A DNA stretch of 63,797 bases from Psychrobacter sp. bablab_jr014 (GCF_016464015.1 NZ_JACDXT010000051.1:1-63797); one strand, 5' to 3'. Counted from the first letter of the stretch, positions 1 through 9,343 are shown. Numbers and translations: made by a program. The notes: generated by a model from the letters alone, not told the origin.

Positions 1-191
1 GTGTACGAAATGTTTACGACGGGCATAAGTTTAGCATTATAGGACTAAAATCTATTTAAAGGATTTCCCTTGCGCCACTAAAATTGACATGCAATTTTTT
101 AACGTGGCTCAAGCCACCTGTGCGGTGGATAAGAGGAAAGAATCTTCAAAAACTTAGTGCAGAATAATTTTAAAATCACGAAATTTTACGC

Positions 192-228
192 AAAAAAAAA
201 TTCCAGTTATCGAAATAACTGGAATTTT
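192..228 (-). terminator. Terminator of tRNA-Ser
   Basis: A perfect 10-bp inverted repeat (TTCCAGTTAT / ATAACTGGAA, 201-224) with a 4-nt loop is flanked by an A-run on the left, which becomes a T-run on the minus strand. It lies just beyond the 3' end of the tRNA-Ser gene and fits a Rho-independent terminator. It could also work from the other side. Confidence 0.8.
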
Positions 229-234
229 TAAATT

Positions 235-325
235 TGGCGGAGACGGAGAGATTCGAACTCTCGAAGGGCTATGAACCCTTGCCGGTTTTCAAGACCGGTG
301 CATTCAACCGCTCTGCCACGTCTCC
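235..325 (-). tRNA. tRNA-Ser (anticodon UGA)
   Basis: Read on the minus strand this is a 91-nt class II tRNA with encoded CCA. The acceptor GGAGACG pairs with CGTCTCC, the T-loop reads GTTCGAATC, and the anticodon loop CTTGAAA gives anticodon TGA, which reads UCA-type serine codons. A long variable arm (AAGGGTTCATAGCCCTT) is typical of tRNA-Ser. It has its own promoter and terminator. The cognate synthetase gene serS is at 11.6-12.9 kb in the same window. Confidence 0.97.
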
Positions 326-336
326 ATTGGTGCATC

Positions 337-364
337 ATTATATAGATATATTTTTTTTGTGCAA
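337..364 (-). promoter_or_regulatory. Sigma70-type promoter of tRNA-Ser
   Basis: On the minus strand a -35-like TTGCAC (359-364) and a consensus -10 TATAAT (337-342) are separated by 16 bp. The -10 box ends about 12 bp before the mature tRNA 5' end. It sits in the short gap after the stop codon of the upstream dehydrogenase gene, so the tRNA can be transcribed on its own. Confidence 0.7.
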
Positions 365-386
365 GCCCTTTTTTCAATTAATTTAA

Positions 387-1538
387 TTATTTTTTCAGCC
401 CCTTATTTTTGTGGCTTACAGACAGATGCAGGCACATATCTAGCAAGCGGTTGGCATAGCCCCACTCGTTGTCATACCACGCAAAGACCTTGTACTGATT
501 GCCCACTTGCATGAGCTGTAGCCCGTCGACGATTAAGGACTCGGTCTGATGCACAAAGTCGCTAGAGACAAGCGGCAACTCGGTATAGCTCATGATACCT
601 GAGAGCTGATTATCACTTGCGGTGATTAAGGCGTCTTTAATAGCATCAATATCACTTGGTGGCTCGCTAAAGACAAAGGTCACGTCTATCGCAGCGACGT
701 CGATGGTCGGGACGCGGATAGAGTGACCATTGATTTTGCCTGTTATCGCAGGCAACACATGCTCAGTAGCAGCGATACTGCTGGATGTGGTAGGAATGAT
801 GTTGTGCCCTGAAGCGCGGGCGCGTCTGGGGTCACGATGCACTTGGTCGAGGACGTTTTGGTCAGCGGTCACGGCGTGTATCTCGGTCATCATCGCCGAT
901 TCAACGCCAAAGCTTGCGTCTAGCGTGGCAATCAGCGGTACGAGCGCTTGAGTGGTACAAGAGACGCTGGAGACAATGGGTAGCTCTGGACGCAGTGCGT
1001 CGGTATTGACGCCCATGACGATACAGGCATCGACATTATCAAAAGGGGCAGCGCCGATGATGACTTGCTGCGCCCCTGCTGTAATGTGTCGATAGGCTTG
1101 GTCATAAGCGCGGAAAAATCCTGTACACTCCAGCACGACATCGACACCAAGCGTTTGCCACGGCAACGACTCTGGCTCAGGCTGTGATAGCAGACGGATA
1201 CAGTAAGTGTGCTCGTTTTTGCTAAGACACAGCTGCGTTTCACCGTCGTCACTGACGATATGCGCGTCAATGCCCAGACGGCTGAGGCGTCCATGCGCGC
1301 TGTCAAACTTGAGCAAGTGCAGCAAGATATCCGCACCTGCTACGTCATTGATGGCGACGATATGTATCGCCCGCCCCAGCATTTCAAAGCGCTCTAGCAA
1401 GGCACGTAATACATTGCGTCCAATGCGCCCAAAGCCATTGATGGCGACACGTAGCGGGCGGTAGCCTTCATTGGTGATATAAGTGGAGGTGTTGGCGGCG
1501 CTTGAGGCTCTATAGGTGGTGCTGGTAAAACTTGGCAT
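387..1538 (-). CDS. Epd/GapA-family NAD-dependent phosphate dehydrogenase
   Basis: 383 aa. The Rossmann start VAINGFGRIGR (about residues 31-41), catalytic Cys in SCTT (Cys194), catalytic His in MTEIHAV (His221) and the C-terminal WYDNEWGYANR place it in the glyceraldehyde-3-phosphate / erythrose-4-phosphate dehydrogenase family. The stretches DPRRARASGHNIIP and RVPTIDVAAID look closer to Epd (vitamin B6 pathway) than to GapA, so the substrate is uncertain. Two oddities: a roughly 27-residue N-terminal extension before the Rossmann fold, and QA where the family usually has NC after SCTT. Transketolase, whose product is related to erythrose-4-phosphate, lies 8 kb away on the same strand. The start is ATG without a strong ribosome binding site. 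Confidence 0.85.
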   Translation of the reverse strand: MPSFTSTTYRASSAANTSTYITNEGYRPLRVAINGFGRIGRNVLRALLERFEMLGRAIHIVAINDVAGADILLHLLKFDSAHGRLSRLGIDAHIVSDDGETQLCLSKNEHTYCIRLLSQPEPESLPWQTLGVDVVLECTGFFRAYDQAYRHITAGAQQVIIGAAPFDNVDACIVMGVNTDALRPELPIVSSVSCTTQALVPLIATLDASFGVESAMMTEIHAVTADQNVLDQVHRDPRRARASGHNIIPTTSSSIAATEHVLPAITGKINGHSIRVPTIDVAAIDVTFVFSEPPSDIDAIKDALITASDNQLSGIMSYTELPLVSSDFVHQTESLIVDGLQLMQVGNQYKVFAWYDNEWGYANRLLDMCLHLSVSHKNKGLKK

Positions 1539-1607
1539 AATCGGTATTCGCTATTGCTCGCCATCGATTGATGATAGCCTACATAAAGAAAGTATAAAGG
1601 TAACGCC

Positions 1608-3521
1608 CTAATCGTTAATAAAAATCAGCGCCAAACGGATGGTGTTGTAATCAATGCGTCCTTCTAAATATTCATGCAACGGGCGCAACTTAATTTGCCC
1701 ATCATCGGTAGTATTGTTTGGATCGTTTTCTGCCTGTACGCTGGTATAAGCGCTGTAAACCGCATCAATGATGTCATCATCAGGGCGCAGATGCTCACAA
1801 GCAAGGCTGGGGTCGCGGCGCTTTAGCTCGCTGATATGGCGCATGATGGTCGATTGTGCCAGCTCGCGGGCTTCGGCAATCTCGGCGATGCTAAAGCTTT
1901 CTTCTAACAATAGGCGCGTGGTTTCTAGCGTGGTTTCGGACTTATCGGCGACTTGGTTGCTTTGTTTTTGCTGCTTTTTTTGTAGCTCGCGGCGTTTTTT
2001 TTGTAGGCGCTCGTAGCTGTCGATGACCGTTTGGCTGAGTGTGCCGCCTGATTTAAGCACAAAATTGGCATGCGCCTGTGTCATGCTTTTTGCATCGAGC
2101 ATGGCGTAATTGGTGTCCGCTTCTTGTGAAAGTTCCAAAAACCGCTTGTCCGCACCACGCGCTAAAGGATCGAGTTGCAGACTCATGGTATTCATACCGA
2201 GTAATTTCAGTCCTGAGAGTGACTTAAGGCGCGATAGTGCCACATAGCCCTGCCCCAGCTCAAAAGTGCGCGATAGGTCAATCTCGGCGGCGTCTAGAGT
2301 CATGCCTTGGGATTTATGAATGGTAATCGCCCATGCCAGACACAAGGGCACTTGTGAATAACTTGCCAGCACTTCCCCGCTTTCGTCTTCAATGCTCCAT
2401 TCTTCAGGCTCGGCGATGACTTCTTTGCCTGTATTTAGACGCACGACAGGGTATTTGATGCTCGTTTTTTTATCACTTTTTTTGCTGTCTTTATTGTCGG
2501 CATCCGCATCGTCTTGCTTATCATTATGTTGGTCATCGTCCGCTGCGTCTGGCTCATTGCGTTTGTTCTTATTGTCCAGTCGATTGTCCGCCTTAAGACT
2601 GACGGCACGAAAACCCACCAGCTCGCCCATCGTGCCGTTTGACACGCCCAGCTCAGCATTGTTTTTAATAAACATCACCTTGGCACCCACGGTGAGCGTC
2701 AGTTGCTCTTGGGTGCGGACGCTTTTCTTTAGCGTTTCGACCAGCTTTTCATCGCCATTACCGACCGCTTCAAAACAATGCGTCTCGCCGTCCAGCTTGA
2801 CCAGTTCATTGTCATTAATTTTATTGACGTTTTGATTGTGCGTATATAGGCGCGTGCGGCTAATATGAATGTCTTGCACAGCGGTTTCTTCGAGCGCGGC
2901 AATGGCGTCAAAGCTCACGTCTTGGCGGCGGATTTGATTAAGAATGTCATCGAGTCCGAGCGTATCATCTTGCGCCGCGTCATTTTGGCGGTGCTGCTCG
3001 CTCAGATAGCAAATGTGAAACTTGGCATCGAGCCACGCTTCAGACATAAAAGCAAACTTATCTCGGTTGCTTTCACCGCGCTGACCGATGGGCGGCAACT
3101 GAAAAAAGTCGCCCGCGACCACCACTTGGATACCGCCAAAGGGCGCATCGTCTTTACGCAAGTGCTTTAGGACTTGATTGACGGCATTTAATTGCTTGGC
3201 GTGTAGCATAGATATTTCATCAATAATCAGCACAGAGGTTTCTTTGACGCGCTCGACCAAGGGCTTTTTGCGCGCCAAGATACCCAAGTCCTTTTCGCTT
3301 AGCGTGTCTTTGATACCAATGCCCGACCAGCTGTGAATGGTCGTACCGTTCATATGCGTGGCAGCAATCCCTGTACTGGCGGTCACGGCGACGGGCACAC
3401 GCCGCGCGCGCAGATAATGAATGTATTGATTGAGGGTATAAGTTTTGCCCGAACCTGCTGAACCTGTCAAAAATACATTTTGACCCGTTTTTAAGATATC
3501 TAAAGCTGAAGACTGACGCAT
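1608..3521 (-). CDS. Pif1-like superfamily 1 DNA helicase with C-terminal HTH
   Basis: About 637 aa from ATG at 3521; a longer reading from TTG at 3563 is less likely. The start sequence MRQSSALDILKTGQN leads into Walker A GSAGSGKT, the Pif1-like HSWSGIG region, Walker B LIIDEISM, a VVVAGDFFQLPP segment, and a late motif AITIHKSQGMTLD followed by GYVALSR. This is the SF1B helicase pattern of 5'-3' helicases that unwind structured DNA. A lysine/aspartate-rich low-complexity insert sits at about residues 320-360, and a helix-turn-helix-like C-terminus (SIAEIAEARELAQSTIMRHI) resembles the RecQ-type HTH. It is convergent with nothing and divergent from the aldehyde dehydrogenase gene. Its cellular role is not known from sequence. 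Confidence 0.88.
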   Translation of the reverse strand: MRQSSALDILKTGQNVFLTGSAGSGKTYTLNQYIHYLRARRVPVAVTASTGIAATHMNGTTIHSWSGIGIKDTLSEKDLGILARKKPLVERVKETSVLIIDEISMLHAKQLNAVNQVLKHLRKDDAPFGGIQVVVAGDFFQLPPIGQRGESNRDKFAFMSEAWLDAKFHICYLSEQHRQNDAAQDDTLGLDDILNQIRRQDVSFDAIAALEETAVQDIHISRTRLYTHNQNVNKINDNELVKLDGETHCFEAVGNGDEKLVETLKKSVRTQEQLTLTVGAKVMFIKNNAELGVSNGTMGELVGFRAVSLKADNRLDNKNKRNEPDAADDDQHNDKQDDADADNKDSKKSDKKTSIKYPVVRLNTGKEVIAEPEEWSIEDESGEVLASYSQVPLCLAWAITIHKSQGMTLDAAEIDLSRTFELGQGYVALSRLKSLSGLKLLGMNTMSLQLDPLARGADKRFLELSQEADTNYAMLDAKSMTQAHANFVLKSGGTLSQTVIDSYERLQKKRRELQKKQQKQSNQVADKSETTLETTRLLLEESFSIAEIAEARELAQSTIMRHISELKRRDPSLACEHLRPDDDIIDAVYSAYTSVQAENDPNNTTDDGQIKLRPLHEYLEGRIDYNTIRLALIFIND

Positions 3522-3846
3522 ATAAAGAACCAAGCAAATAAAAATAACGGCGCAAAACGCCAATCTCGTTACTAAAAGAGTCTAATACTTAAGCCAAGTA
3601 TAGCCCCGCCATACGAAAACCTTTACTTATATATGGTTCATAAGATAAAAATACACACATAACAAAAGGTTTTCTCTAGTGATAGTAAACAATAGAAAAT
3701 ATTATTATTACTCTAGGCAAAAGCCGAGTAGGATAGAACAAGCACCAAACAAGGATATAAAGTCATGGTGACGGATGCGCGCTTTTTTGTCAAAAAAGGC
3801 CGTCTGTATTATGTGATAAAACCAATAACACAACAAGGAGTGGTTA

Positions 3847-5373
3847 ATGTTATACGCTTATCCCAACACTGAAAACAGTCCGGTCCAATTCCGCGAAAAA
3901 TACGATAACTTTATTAATGGTGAGTGGACCGCTCCTGTCGATGGAGAGTATTTTGATAACACAAGCCCCATCGATGGTAAAACTATTTGCCAAGTCGCCC
4001 GCTCAAAAGAAGCCGATATCGAAAAAGCCCTAGACGCGGCGCATGCTGCCAAAGACGCATGGGGCAAAACCAGTGTTACTGAACGTGCCAACTTGTTACT
4101 CAAAATAGCTGACAGCATGGAAGCCAACCTAGAAGCGATTGCGATTGCCGAATGTTACGAAAACGGCAAGCCTGTTCGTGAGACACTCGCAGCCGACATC
4201 CCTCTAGCCATTGATCACTTCCGTTATTTTGCCAGCGCCATTCGCGCACAAGAAGGCGGTATCAGTCAGATTGACGAAGACACTGTGGCTTATCATTTTC
4301 ATGAGCCACTTGGTGTCGTCGGTCAAATCATTCCTTGGAACTTTCCTATCCTAATGGCCGTATGGAAGCTAGCACCTGCCCTTGCTGCTGGTAACTGCAT
4401 TGTCCTAAAACCTGCCGAGCAAACCCCCGCCTCTATCCTATTTATGCTAGAGACCATTGGCATTGCCGATATCTTGCCAAAAGGCGTGCTAAACGTCGTC
4501 AATGGCTTTGGTGTCGAAGCGGGTAAACCACTTGCCTCAAACCCTCGTATCAATAAAGTTGCCTTTACAGGTGAGACTACCACTGGCCGCCTCATTATGC
4601 AGTACGCGAGCGAAAACATCATTCCAGTGACGTTAGAGCTTGGTGGCAAAAGCCCTAACATCTTCTTTGCCGATGTTATGGATGAGGACGATGACTTCTT
4701 GGACAAAGCTGTCGAAGGTCTAGTGATGTTTGCACTGAACCAAGGTGAAATCTGCACCTGTCCATCGCGGGCACTCGTTCATGAGAGCATCTATGATGAG
4801 TTCATCAAACGCTGTATCGCCCGCGTTGAAGCCATCAAGATGGGTAACCCATTAGATACCGAAACCATGATTGGCGCGCAAGCCAGCTCAGATCAATTAG
4901 AGAAAATCCTATCTTATCTTGATATCGGTAAAAAAGAAGGCGCAAAAGTGCTCGTCGGCGGCGAACAAGCTAAGCACGATGGCGACTTGACAGACGGTTA
5001 CTACGTCAAACCAACTATCTTTAAAGGCACCAACGATATGCGCGTGTTCCAAGAAGAGATCTTTGGACCTGTCCTTGCCGTAACTACTTTTAAAGACGAT
5101 GACGAAGCCATGCAGATTGCCAATGACACCTTGTATGGTTTAGGCGCGGGCGTTTGGACGCGTAGTGTACACAAAGCTTACCGCTTCGGACGTGGTATTC
5201 AAGCTGGACGCGTATGGACCAACTGCTATCACATCTACCCTGCGCATTCTGCATTCGGCGGTTATAAGCAATCCGGTATTGGACGCGAAAACCACTTAAT
5301 GATGCTCGACCATTATCAGCAAACCAAAAACATGCTGGTGTCGTACAGCCCTAAAAAAATGGGCTTCTTCTAA
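3847..5373 (+). CDS. NAD-dependent acetaldehyde/aldehyde dehydrogenase (ExaC/AldB/AcoD type)
   Basis: 508 aa, the usual length of the ExaC/AldB subgroup. It oxidises acetaldehyde or other short aldehydes to acids with NAD(P)+. Visible landmarks are IIPWNFPI, the cofactor-binding [11 protein letters not shown], the general base in LELGGKSPN, the nucleophile in [11 protein letters not shown] (the CTC pattern marks this subgroup) and EEIFGPV. ATG at 3847 is preceded by AAGGAG. It is followed on the same strand by an alcohol dehydrogenase and a DUF779 gene, which suggests two-step oxidation of ethanol to acetate. A perfect 11-bp stem-loop after the stop may end or attenuate transcription. Confidence 0.93.
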   Translation: MLYAYPNTENSPVQFREKYDNFINGEWTAPVDGEYFDNTSPIDGKTICQVARSKEADIEKALDAAHAAKDAWGKTSVTERANLLLKIADSMEANLEAIAIAECYENGKPVRETLAADIPLAIDHFRYFASAIRAQEGGISQIDEDTVAYHFHEPLGVVGQIIPWNFPILMAVWKLAPALAAGNCIVLKPAEQTPASILFMLETIGIADILPKGVLNVVNGFGVEAGKPLASNPRINKVAFTGETTTGRLIMQYASENIIPVTLELGGKSPNIFFADVMDEDDDFLDKAVEGLVMFALNQGEICTCPSRALVHESIYDEFIKRCIARVEAIKMGNPLDTETMIGAQASSDQLEKILSYLDIGKKEGAKVLVGGEQAKHDGDLTDGYYVKPTIFKGTNDMRVFQEEIFGPVLAVTTFKDDDEAMQIANDTLYGLGAGVWTRSVHKAYRFGRGIQAGRVWTNCYHIYPAHSAFGGYKQSGIGRENHLMMLDHYQQTKNMLVSYSPKKMGFF

Positions 5374-5392
5374 ACCATCATTTCTAATCATG

Positions 5393-5426
5393 GAGCGGGT
5401 TATCACAAGTGTTACATAACCCGCTC
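5393..5426 (+). terminator. Stem-loop after the aldehyde dehydrogenase gene
   Basis: Perfect 11-bp arms GAGCGGGTTAT and ATAACCCGCTC with a 12-nt loop start 20 bp after the stop codon. No T-run follows, so this may be an mRNA 3' stabiliser or a partial terminator rather than an efficient intrinsic terminator. Confidence 0.5.
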
Positions 5427-5515
5427 GCTACAACGATCTAAATAAAAAAACTGAAACGAATTTTTATATCCTCTAATGCGCTTAGGCGCACAGCAGGAAA
5501 AATTTGTAGCAGTCT

Positions 5516-5552
5516 TGCGTTCAAAATACGGTGTTTGCATATTTTGAATGCA
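5516..5552. repeat. Inverted repeat upstream of the alcohol dehydrogenase gene
   Basis: Arms TGCGTTCAAAATA and TATTTTGAATGCA match at 12 of 13 positions around an 11-nt loop, about 60 bp before the alcohol dehydrogenase start. It could be an operator or an mRNA leader structure; no regulator gene is adjacent. Confidence 0.5.
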
Positions 5553-5610
5553 ACATCGCAACAACTTTTTATATCAACATTTATCAATCACCCATAAAAG
5601 AGAGCTTATT

Positions 5611-6639
5611 ATGACTAACAAAATGAAAGCCGCTGTATTACATGAGTTCGGTCAAGACTTAAAAATCGAAGAAGTCGACATCCCAACCGTAGGTGCCGGT
5701 CAGATTTTAGTAAAAATGGAGGCCTCAGGCGTCTGTCACACGGACCTTCATGCCGTTGAAGGAGATTGGCCAGTCAAACCAAGTCCACCATTTATCCCTG
5801 GACACGAAGGCGTCGGTATCATCACCTCTGTCGGCGACAACGTCCATCACGTCAAAGAAGGCGACCGAGTCGGTGTGCCTTGGCTCTACTCTGCTTGCGG
5901 ACACTGTACGCATTGTTTAGGTGGCTGGGAAACCTTATGTAAAAAGCAAGAAAACTCTGGTTACTCAGTGAACGGTAGCTTTGCAGAATACGTCCTTGCA
6001 GATGCCGACTATGTCGGTATCATCCCTGAAGGCGTCGACTCTGTAGAGATTGCCCCTGTCTTATGCGCAGGTGTCACTGTCTATAAAGGCCTAAAAATGA
6101 CGGATACCAAGCCTGGTGATTGGGTAGTGATTTCAGGTATCGGCGGACTTGGGCACATGGCCGTTCAGTACGCCATTGCCATGGGCCTTAATGTCGCGGC
6201 GGTCGATATCGACGATGAGAAGCTTGAATTCGCCAAAAAGCTGGGCGCCAAAGTCATCGTCAACGCAAAAGACACCGATCCTGGCGAGTATCTCCAAGAG
6301 CAGATCGGCGGTGCTCATGGCGTGTTAGTCACTGCAGTATCATCAAAAGCTTTTGATCAAGCCTTAACCATGTTACGTCGCGGTGGTACTTTAGTATGTA
6401 ACGGCCTCCCCACTGGCGACTTCCCGGTGTCAATCTTTGATACTGTACTCAACGGTATCACTATACGCGGCTCTATCGTTGGCACACGTCTTGACTTACA
6501 AGAGTCGCTAGATATGGCAGCAGCAGGCAAAGTCAAAGCGACCGTCAAAGCCGAGCCGCTTGAGAACATCAATGACATCTTTGAGCGTATGCGTAACGGT
6601 AAGATTGAAGGGCGTATCGTCATCGACTATAATCAATAA
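5611..6639 (+). CDS. adhP: Zinc-dependent alcohol dehydrogenase (AdhP type)
   Basis: 342 aa from ATG at 5611, chosen because [14 protein letters not shown] is the normal start of this family and AAGAGAG lies upstream; the frame is open further up without a plausible start. Catalytic zinc ligands are seen in GVCHTDLH and PGHEGVG. The structural-zinc loop [15 protein letters not shown] is complete, and the Rossmann motif GIGGLGHMA is present. It oxidises primary alcohols such as ethanol with NAD+. Its position after the acetaldehyde dehydrogenase gene fits an ethanol-to-acetate pathway feeding the glyoxylate shunt (aceA and glcB are elsewhere in this window). Confidence 0.93.
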   Translation: MTNKMKAAVLHEFGQDLKIEEVDIPTVGAGQILVKMEASGVCHTDLHAVEGDWPVKPSPPFIPGHEGVGIITSVGDNVHHVKEGDRVGVPWLYSACGHCTHCLGGWETLCKKQENSGYSVNGSFAEYVLADADYVGIIPEGVDSVEIAPVLCAGVTVYKGLKMTDTKPGDWVVISGIGGLGHMAVQYAIAMGLNVAAVDIDDEKLEFAKKLGAKVIVNAKDTDPGEYLQEQIGGAHGVLVTAVSSKAFDQALTMLRRGGTLVCNGLPTGDFPVSIFDTVLNGITIRGSIVGTRLDLQESLDMAAAGKVKATVKAEPLENINDIFERMRNGKIEGRIVIDYNQ

Positions 6640-6839
6640 CGGATAGTAAAATGACAGTGTTATAAGCTTATTGCATAGTTATTCCAACTGTCAATTATCA
6701 GCCGAAGGTCGTATCTTTTTAGTCATATGCCAGTTGTGATGTGTCTGAAGATGATGCGACCTTTTTGATTTGACTGTGGCATACTGATACTAGAGAGCAA
6801 TTATATAAACCATGGATGGGCCATAAGAAGGAGTACGAT

Positions 6840-7169
6840 ATGAAACTGGCAGCAACAGAGTCGTGTAAGGCGTTGATTGAGCTACTAAAGTCCAAGCATG
6901 GTGATTTAATGTTCCATCAGTCTGGCGGCTGCTGTGATGGCAGCTCACCCATGTGCTATCCGCTGGACGAATTCAAGGTCGGCGCTCAAGACGTGCTGGT
7001 CGGCGAGCTGGCGGGCTGTCCGTTTTATATGGGGCGCGCGCAGTATAAATTGTGGGAGCATACCGACTTGACCATTGATGTGGTCAATGGACGCGGCGCG
7101 AGCTTTTCTTTAGAAATCCCTGAGGGCAAACGCTTTATCGTACGCTCGGATGTGTGCGCTATAGATTGA
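6840..7169 (+). CDS. DUF779 family protein
   Basis: 109 aa from ATG at 6840 (ribosome binding site AGAAGGAG 6 nt upstream). The sequence MFHQSGGCCDGSSPMCYP with clustered cysteines, followed by DVLVGELAGCPFYM, matches the DUF779 family as I know it. Members are often encoded next to aldehyde dehydrogenases of the AldB/ExaC group, as in mycobacteria, and here the gene is third in that cluster. The conserved cysteines suggest metal binding or redox chemistry, but no biochemical role can be read from the sequence. Confidence 0.85.
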   Translation: MKLAATESCKALIELLKSKHGDLMFHQSGGCCDGSSPMCYPLDEFKVGAQDVLVGELAGCPFYMGRAQYKLWEHTDLTIDVVNGRGASFSLEIPEGKRFIVRSDVCAID

Positions 7170-7565
7170 CCACACCACGGCATTTGGGGAGCTGTGCGCA
7201 GCCATAAAACGCTTGCCCTGCCCGCGTGCCTGTCTTTGCCATCCGCTTGACCATCGCGCCCATTTTTGTTATTTAAACCACTACCCTAGCCATTAAGCGC
7301 GGTCAAGCAGTGCCAAAAAACGCGCCAAACCGACCACAAAAAAATATGTAGCAAATGTACGTCCTTCACGCTCTCCTTTTTTTGCGTTATTATGAACAAT
7401 AATCGAGATAAAGGCACGGGGTTTAGTGGGTGTTATTTAATTGGGTGCTGTATTTTTTTGCCCTCATACGCTAGCAAATTTAATTTGCTATTTTTTATCG
7501 CACTATCGTTTTTATCCGTAAATATGGGTATATTAGAGGACAAAAGTACGCCATATAGATTAACT
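7170..7565. other. 396-bp intergenic stretch
   Basis: No convincing gene. The frame of the DUF4424 gene stays open back to 7392, but that extension lacks a ribosome binding site and would bury the signal peptide. The DUF4424 promoter presumably lies here; I see no strong consensus boxes. Confidence 0.5.
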
Positions 7566-8561
7566 ATGATGAAGAGCTTATGTCACTTATTATCCAAAGC
7601 TGTTTTTATGACCTGTGGTCTTACCGCCACTGTTCTACTACCTATCACAGTCCAAGCCAATGATTCTGCAGGCTATGTGGCAACGGGCGGTGTTGAATAT
7701 ATTAAAAACAAAAATATCAGTATGCACAGCGAAGACTTGTACATCTCAAAAGATGAAATTCGCGTCAATTACGAGTTTAAAAACCTCAGCAATAAGGACA
7801 TAACCGAGACGATTTTGTTTCCTATGCCTGCCATACCCAGCTTTATCGACTCAGATTATGCTGACATAGATGCAACTTATGATAGCTTTAAAATATGGGT
7901 CAATGGACGCGCCATTCAGCCGAAATTACATGTACGCACCTTTATGAGTCCTCTTGTTATAGAAGATGGCTACACTACCCATGCAGATGAAGCAGTGGAT
8001 ACGACTGATATATTTACGTCCTGTGGTATCAATAAAGCGGAAATGCTCGTTCCTTGGACATATCAAGTAGATGCAGAATATGTGAATCGAAAACTGTTGG
8101 CTTGTGATAATCCGAAACTGACTCGGTTTATTGATGATAGAACAGATCCTTATATTTTTTGGGATTCACAAATCATCTATAGCTGGCAGCAAACTTTTAA
8201 AGCCAATAGCACAACCACCGTTAAGCATACCTATGCCCCACTCGTAGGCGGATCCGTACATTTAGGAGAAGAAGAATTTGGGGATTTTTGCGTAGATGAC
8301 TATACGCGACGTGGGTTTCATGAAAGTGGCGCACGCCCCTATGAAGCGCTGAGCTATATTCTAACAACAGGTGCAAACTGGGCAAAACCCATCAAGGATT
8401 TTACCTTAACCGTCGAGCGTGATAACAATGAGCTGGTATCGTTTTGTTGGCAGGGTAAAGGTAAGGTGAAAAAGATTGCGCCCAACACGTTTCAAATCAA
8501 AGAGTCTGATTTTGTACCGACTCATGATTTTAACGTGATATTTATTCATAATAAGTTTTGA
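7566..8561 (+). CDS. Exported DUF4424 family protein
   Basis: 331 aa from ATG at 7566 (a second ATG follows at once). An N-terminal signal peptide, with positive MMKSLCHLLSK, a hydrophobic core and likely cleavage after VQA, precedes the mature protein. The mature N-terminus VATGGVEYIKNKNISM, then SEDLYISKDEIRVNYEF and ILFPMPAIP match DUF4424, a family of periplasmic or secreted proteins of unknown function, apparently beta-sheet rich. Two cysteine-containing segments could form a disulfide after export. The gene is more AT-rich than its neighbours and stands alone. The start is uncertain because no clear Shine-Dalgarno is visible. Confidence 0.7.
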   Translation: MMKSLCHLLSKAVFMTCGLTATVLLPITVQANDSAGYVATGGVEYIKNKNISMHSEDLYISKDEIRVNYEFKNLSNKDITETILFPMPAIPSFIDSDYADIDATYDSFKIWVNGRAIQPKLHVRTFMSPLVIEDGYTTHADEAVDTTDIFTSCGINKAEMLVPWTYQVDAEYVNRKLLACDNPKLTRFIDDRTDPYIFWDSQIIYSWQQTFKANSTTTVKHTYAPLVGGSVHLGEEEFGDFCVDDYTRRGFHESGARPYEALSYILTTGANWAKPIKDFTLTVERDNNELVSFCWQGKGKVKKIAPNTFQIKESDFVPTHDFNVIFIHNKF

Positions 8562-8601
8562 TGGTGTGGATTGGGTGGCCATGTTTTATCTAGCCTAAAA
8601 T

Positions 8602-9117
8602 TTACGCGCGACCCAGTCTATCGACGTGATTGACCATAGTAGGTATGCGATGGTTACCATCCATGGTTTTAACCCAAGTTTTTGCTTGTTCATTATCTAG
8701 ACCCACGCTGGTCACATATAGCGGGTGTTTACTGATACCTCGCCATACCGCGTAGTCCTCGGTAATGTCAGCAAAACGATTCTTAGCAATGCCAATGATG
8801 GGTTTTTGATCCGCCAAATGATCATAAAGATATTTGCCCAATCCTGCTTGATTGATACCATCTAAAAAAACATAGCCATCAATGATAATGACATCAAAAG
8901 GCGCTTGTATCTGCTCAATGATCGCCAATAAGCAAGGCATTTCACGCTTGTAGAACTGCCCAGATTGATAAGGAGCAACATCATTCACTTCAACAATATG
9001 CTCACTTAATACCGTTGCGCGCTCAATCCCTGAAAATCGTACCCCTGTCACTATGGCTGTCGTGTTATTGGCACTTTCATTATCTTGATAATGTACGTCT
9101 AGTATGAGGTAAATCAA
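8602..9117 (-). CDS. Endonuclease V-like (Nfi family) protein, diverged
   Basis: 171 aa from a TTG start (upstream AAAGGC); no ATG fits. The pattern LDVHY, then APYQSGQFYKREMPCLL, then DVIIIDGYVFLD, then PIIGIAKNRF parallels endonuclease V (DVxY, the YxxGFLxFRE region, VDGxGxxHPR, PTIGVAK), which nicks DNA or RNA next to deaminated bases. The first Asp, the Glu and the second Asp of the active site appear kept. The usual histidine after the second Asp is not obvious, and the protein is shorter than the typical 210-225 aa. It may be a diverged subfamily or inactive. Confidence 0.6.
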   Translation of the reverse strand: MIYLILDVHYQDNESANNTTAIVTGVRFSGIERATVLSEHIVEVNDVAPYQSGQFYKREMPCLLAIIEQIQAPFDVIIIDGYVFLDGINQAGLGKYLYDHLADQKPIIGIAKNRFADITEDYAVWRGISKHPLYVTSVGLDNEQAKTWVKTMDGNHRIPTMVNHVDRLGRA

Positions 9118-9306
9118 TGTGTGATTGCCTTTTTTTGGGTGGCGTGGGAGCTGGATATCTTATTCTATGCCCAGCCTATATTTTTGATTATCAAATATGA
9201 GTAAATTAGGAGAAGCTTGTAACTCCCAAAGAATATGTATTTATAAAAATATTCTACCTAAAAACATATTTTGATTGTTAATTTTTAGAATAATAAAACA
9301 ACCCAC

Positions 9307-9343
9307 AAAAAAAAGCTGCCAGATCACTCCAGCAGCTTTTTTT
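9307..9343 (-). terminator. Terminator of tkt
   Basis: Stem AAAGCTGC (9312-9319) / GCAGCTTT (9332-9339) is flanked by an A-run and a T-run, just beyond the tkt stop codon. It fits a Rho-independent terminator for leftward transcription. Confidence 0.8.

Noticed and set aside
113..135. Short GTGGCT/AGCCAC and CCACC/GGTGG hairpins near the left end
   Set aside because: The stems overlap each other and are short; no gene or T-run gives them context, and the left edge of the window hides the upstream part.
2392..2835. 147-aa plus-strand frame inside the Pif1-like gene, rich in Leu/Ser
   Set aside because: It is the antisense of the helicase's Lys/Asp-rich insert; the hydrophobic look comes from reading Asp/Lys codons backwards.
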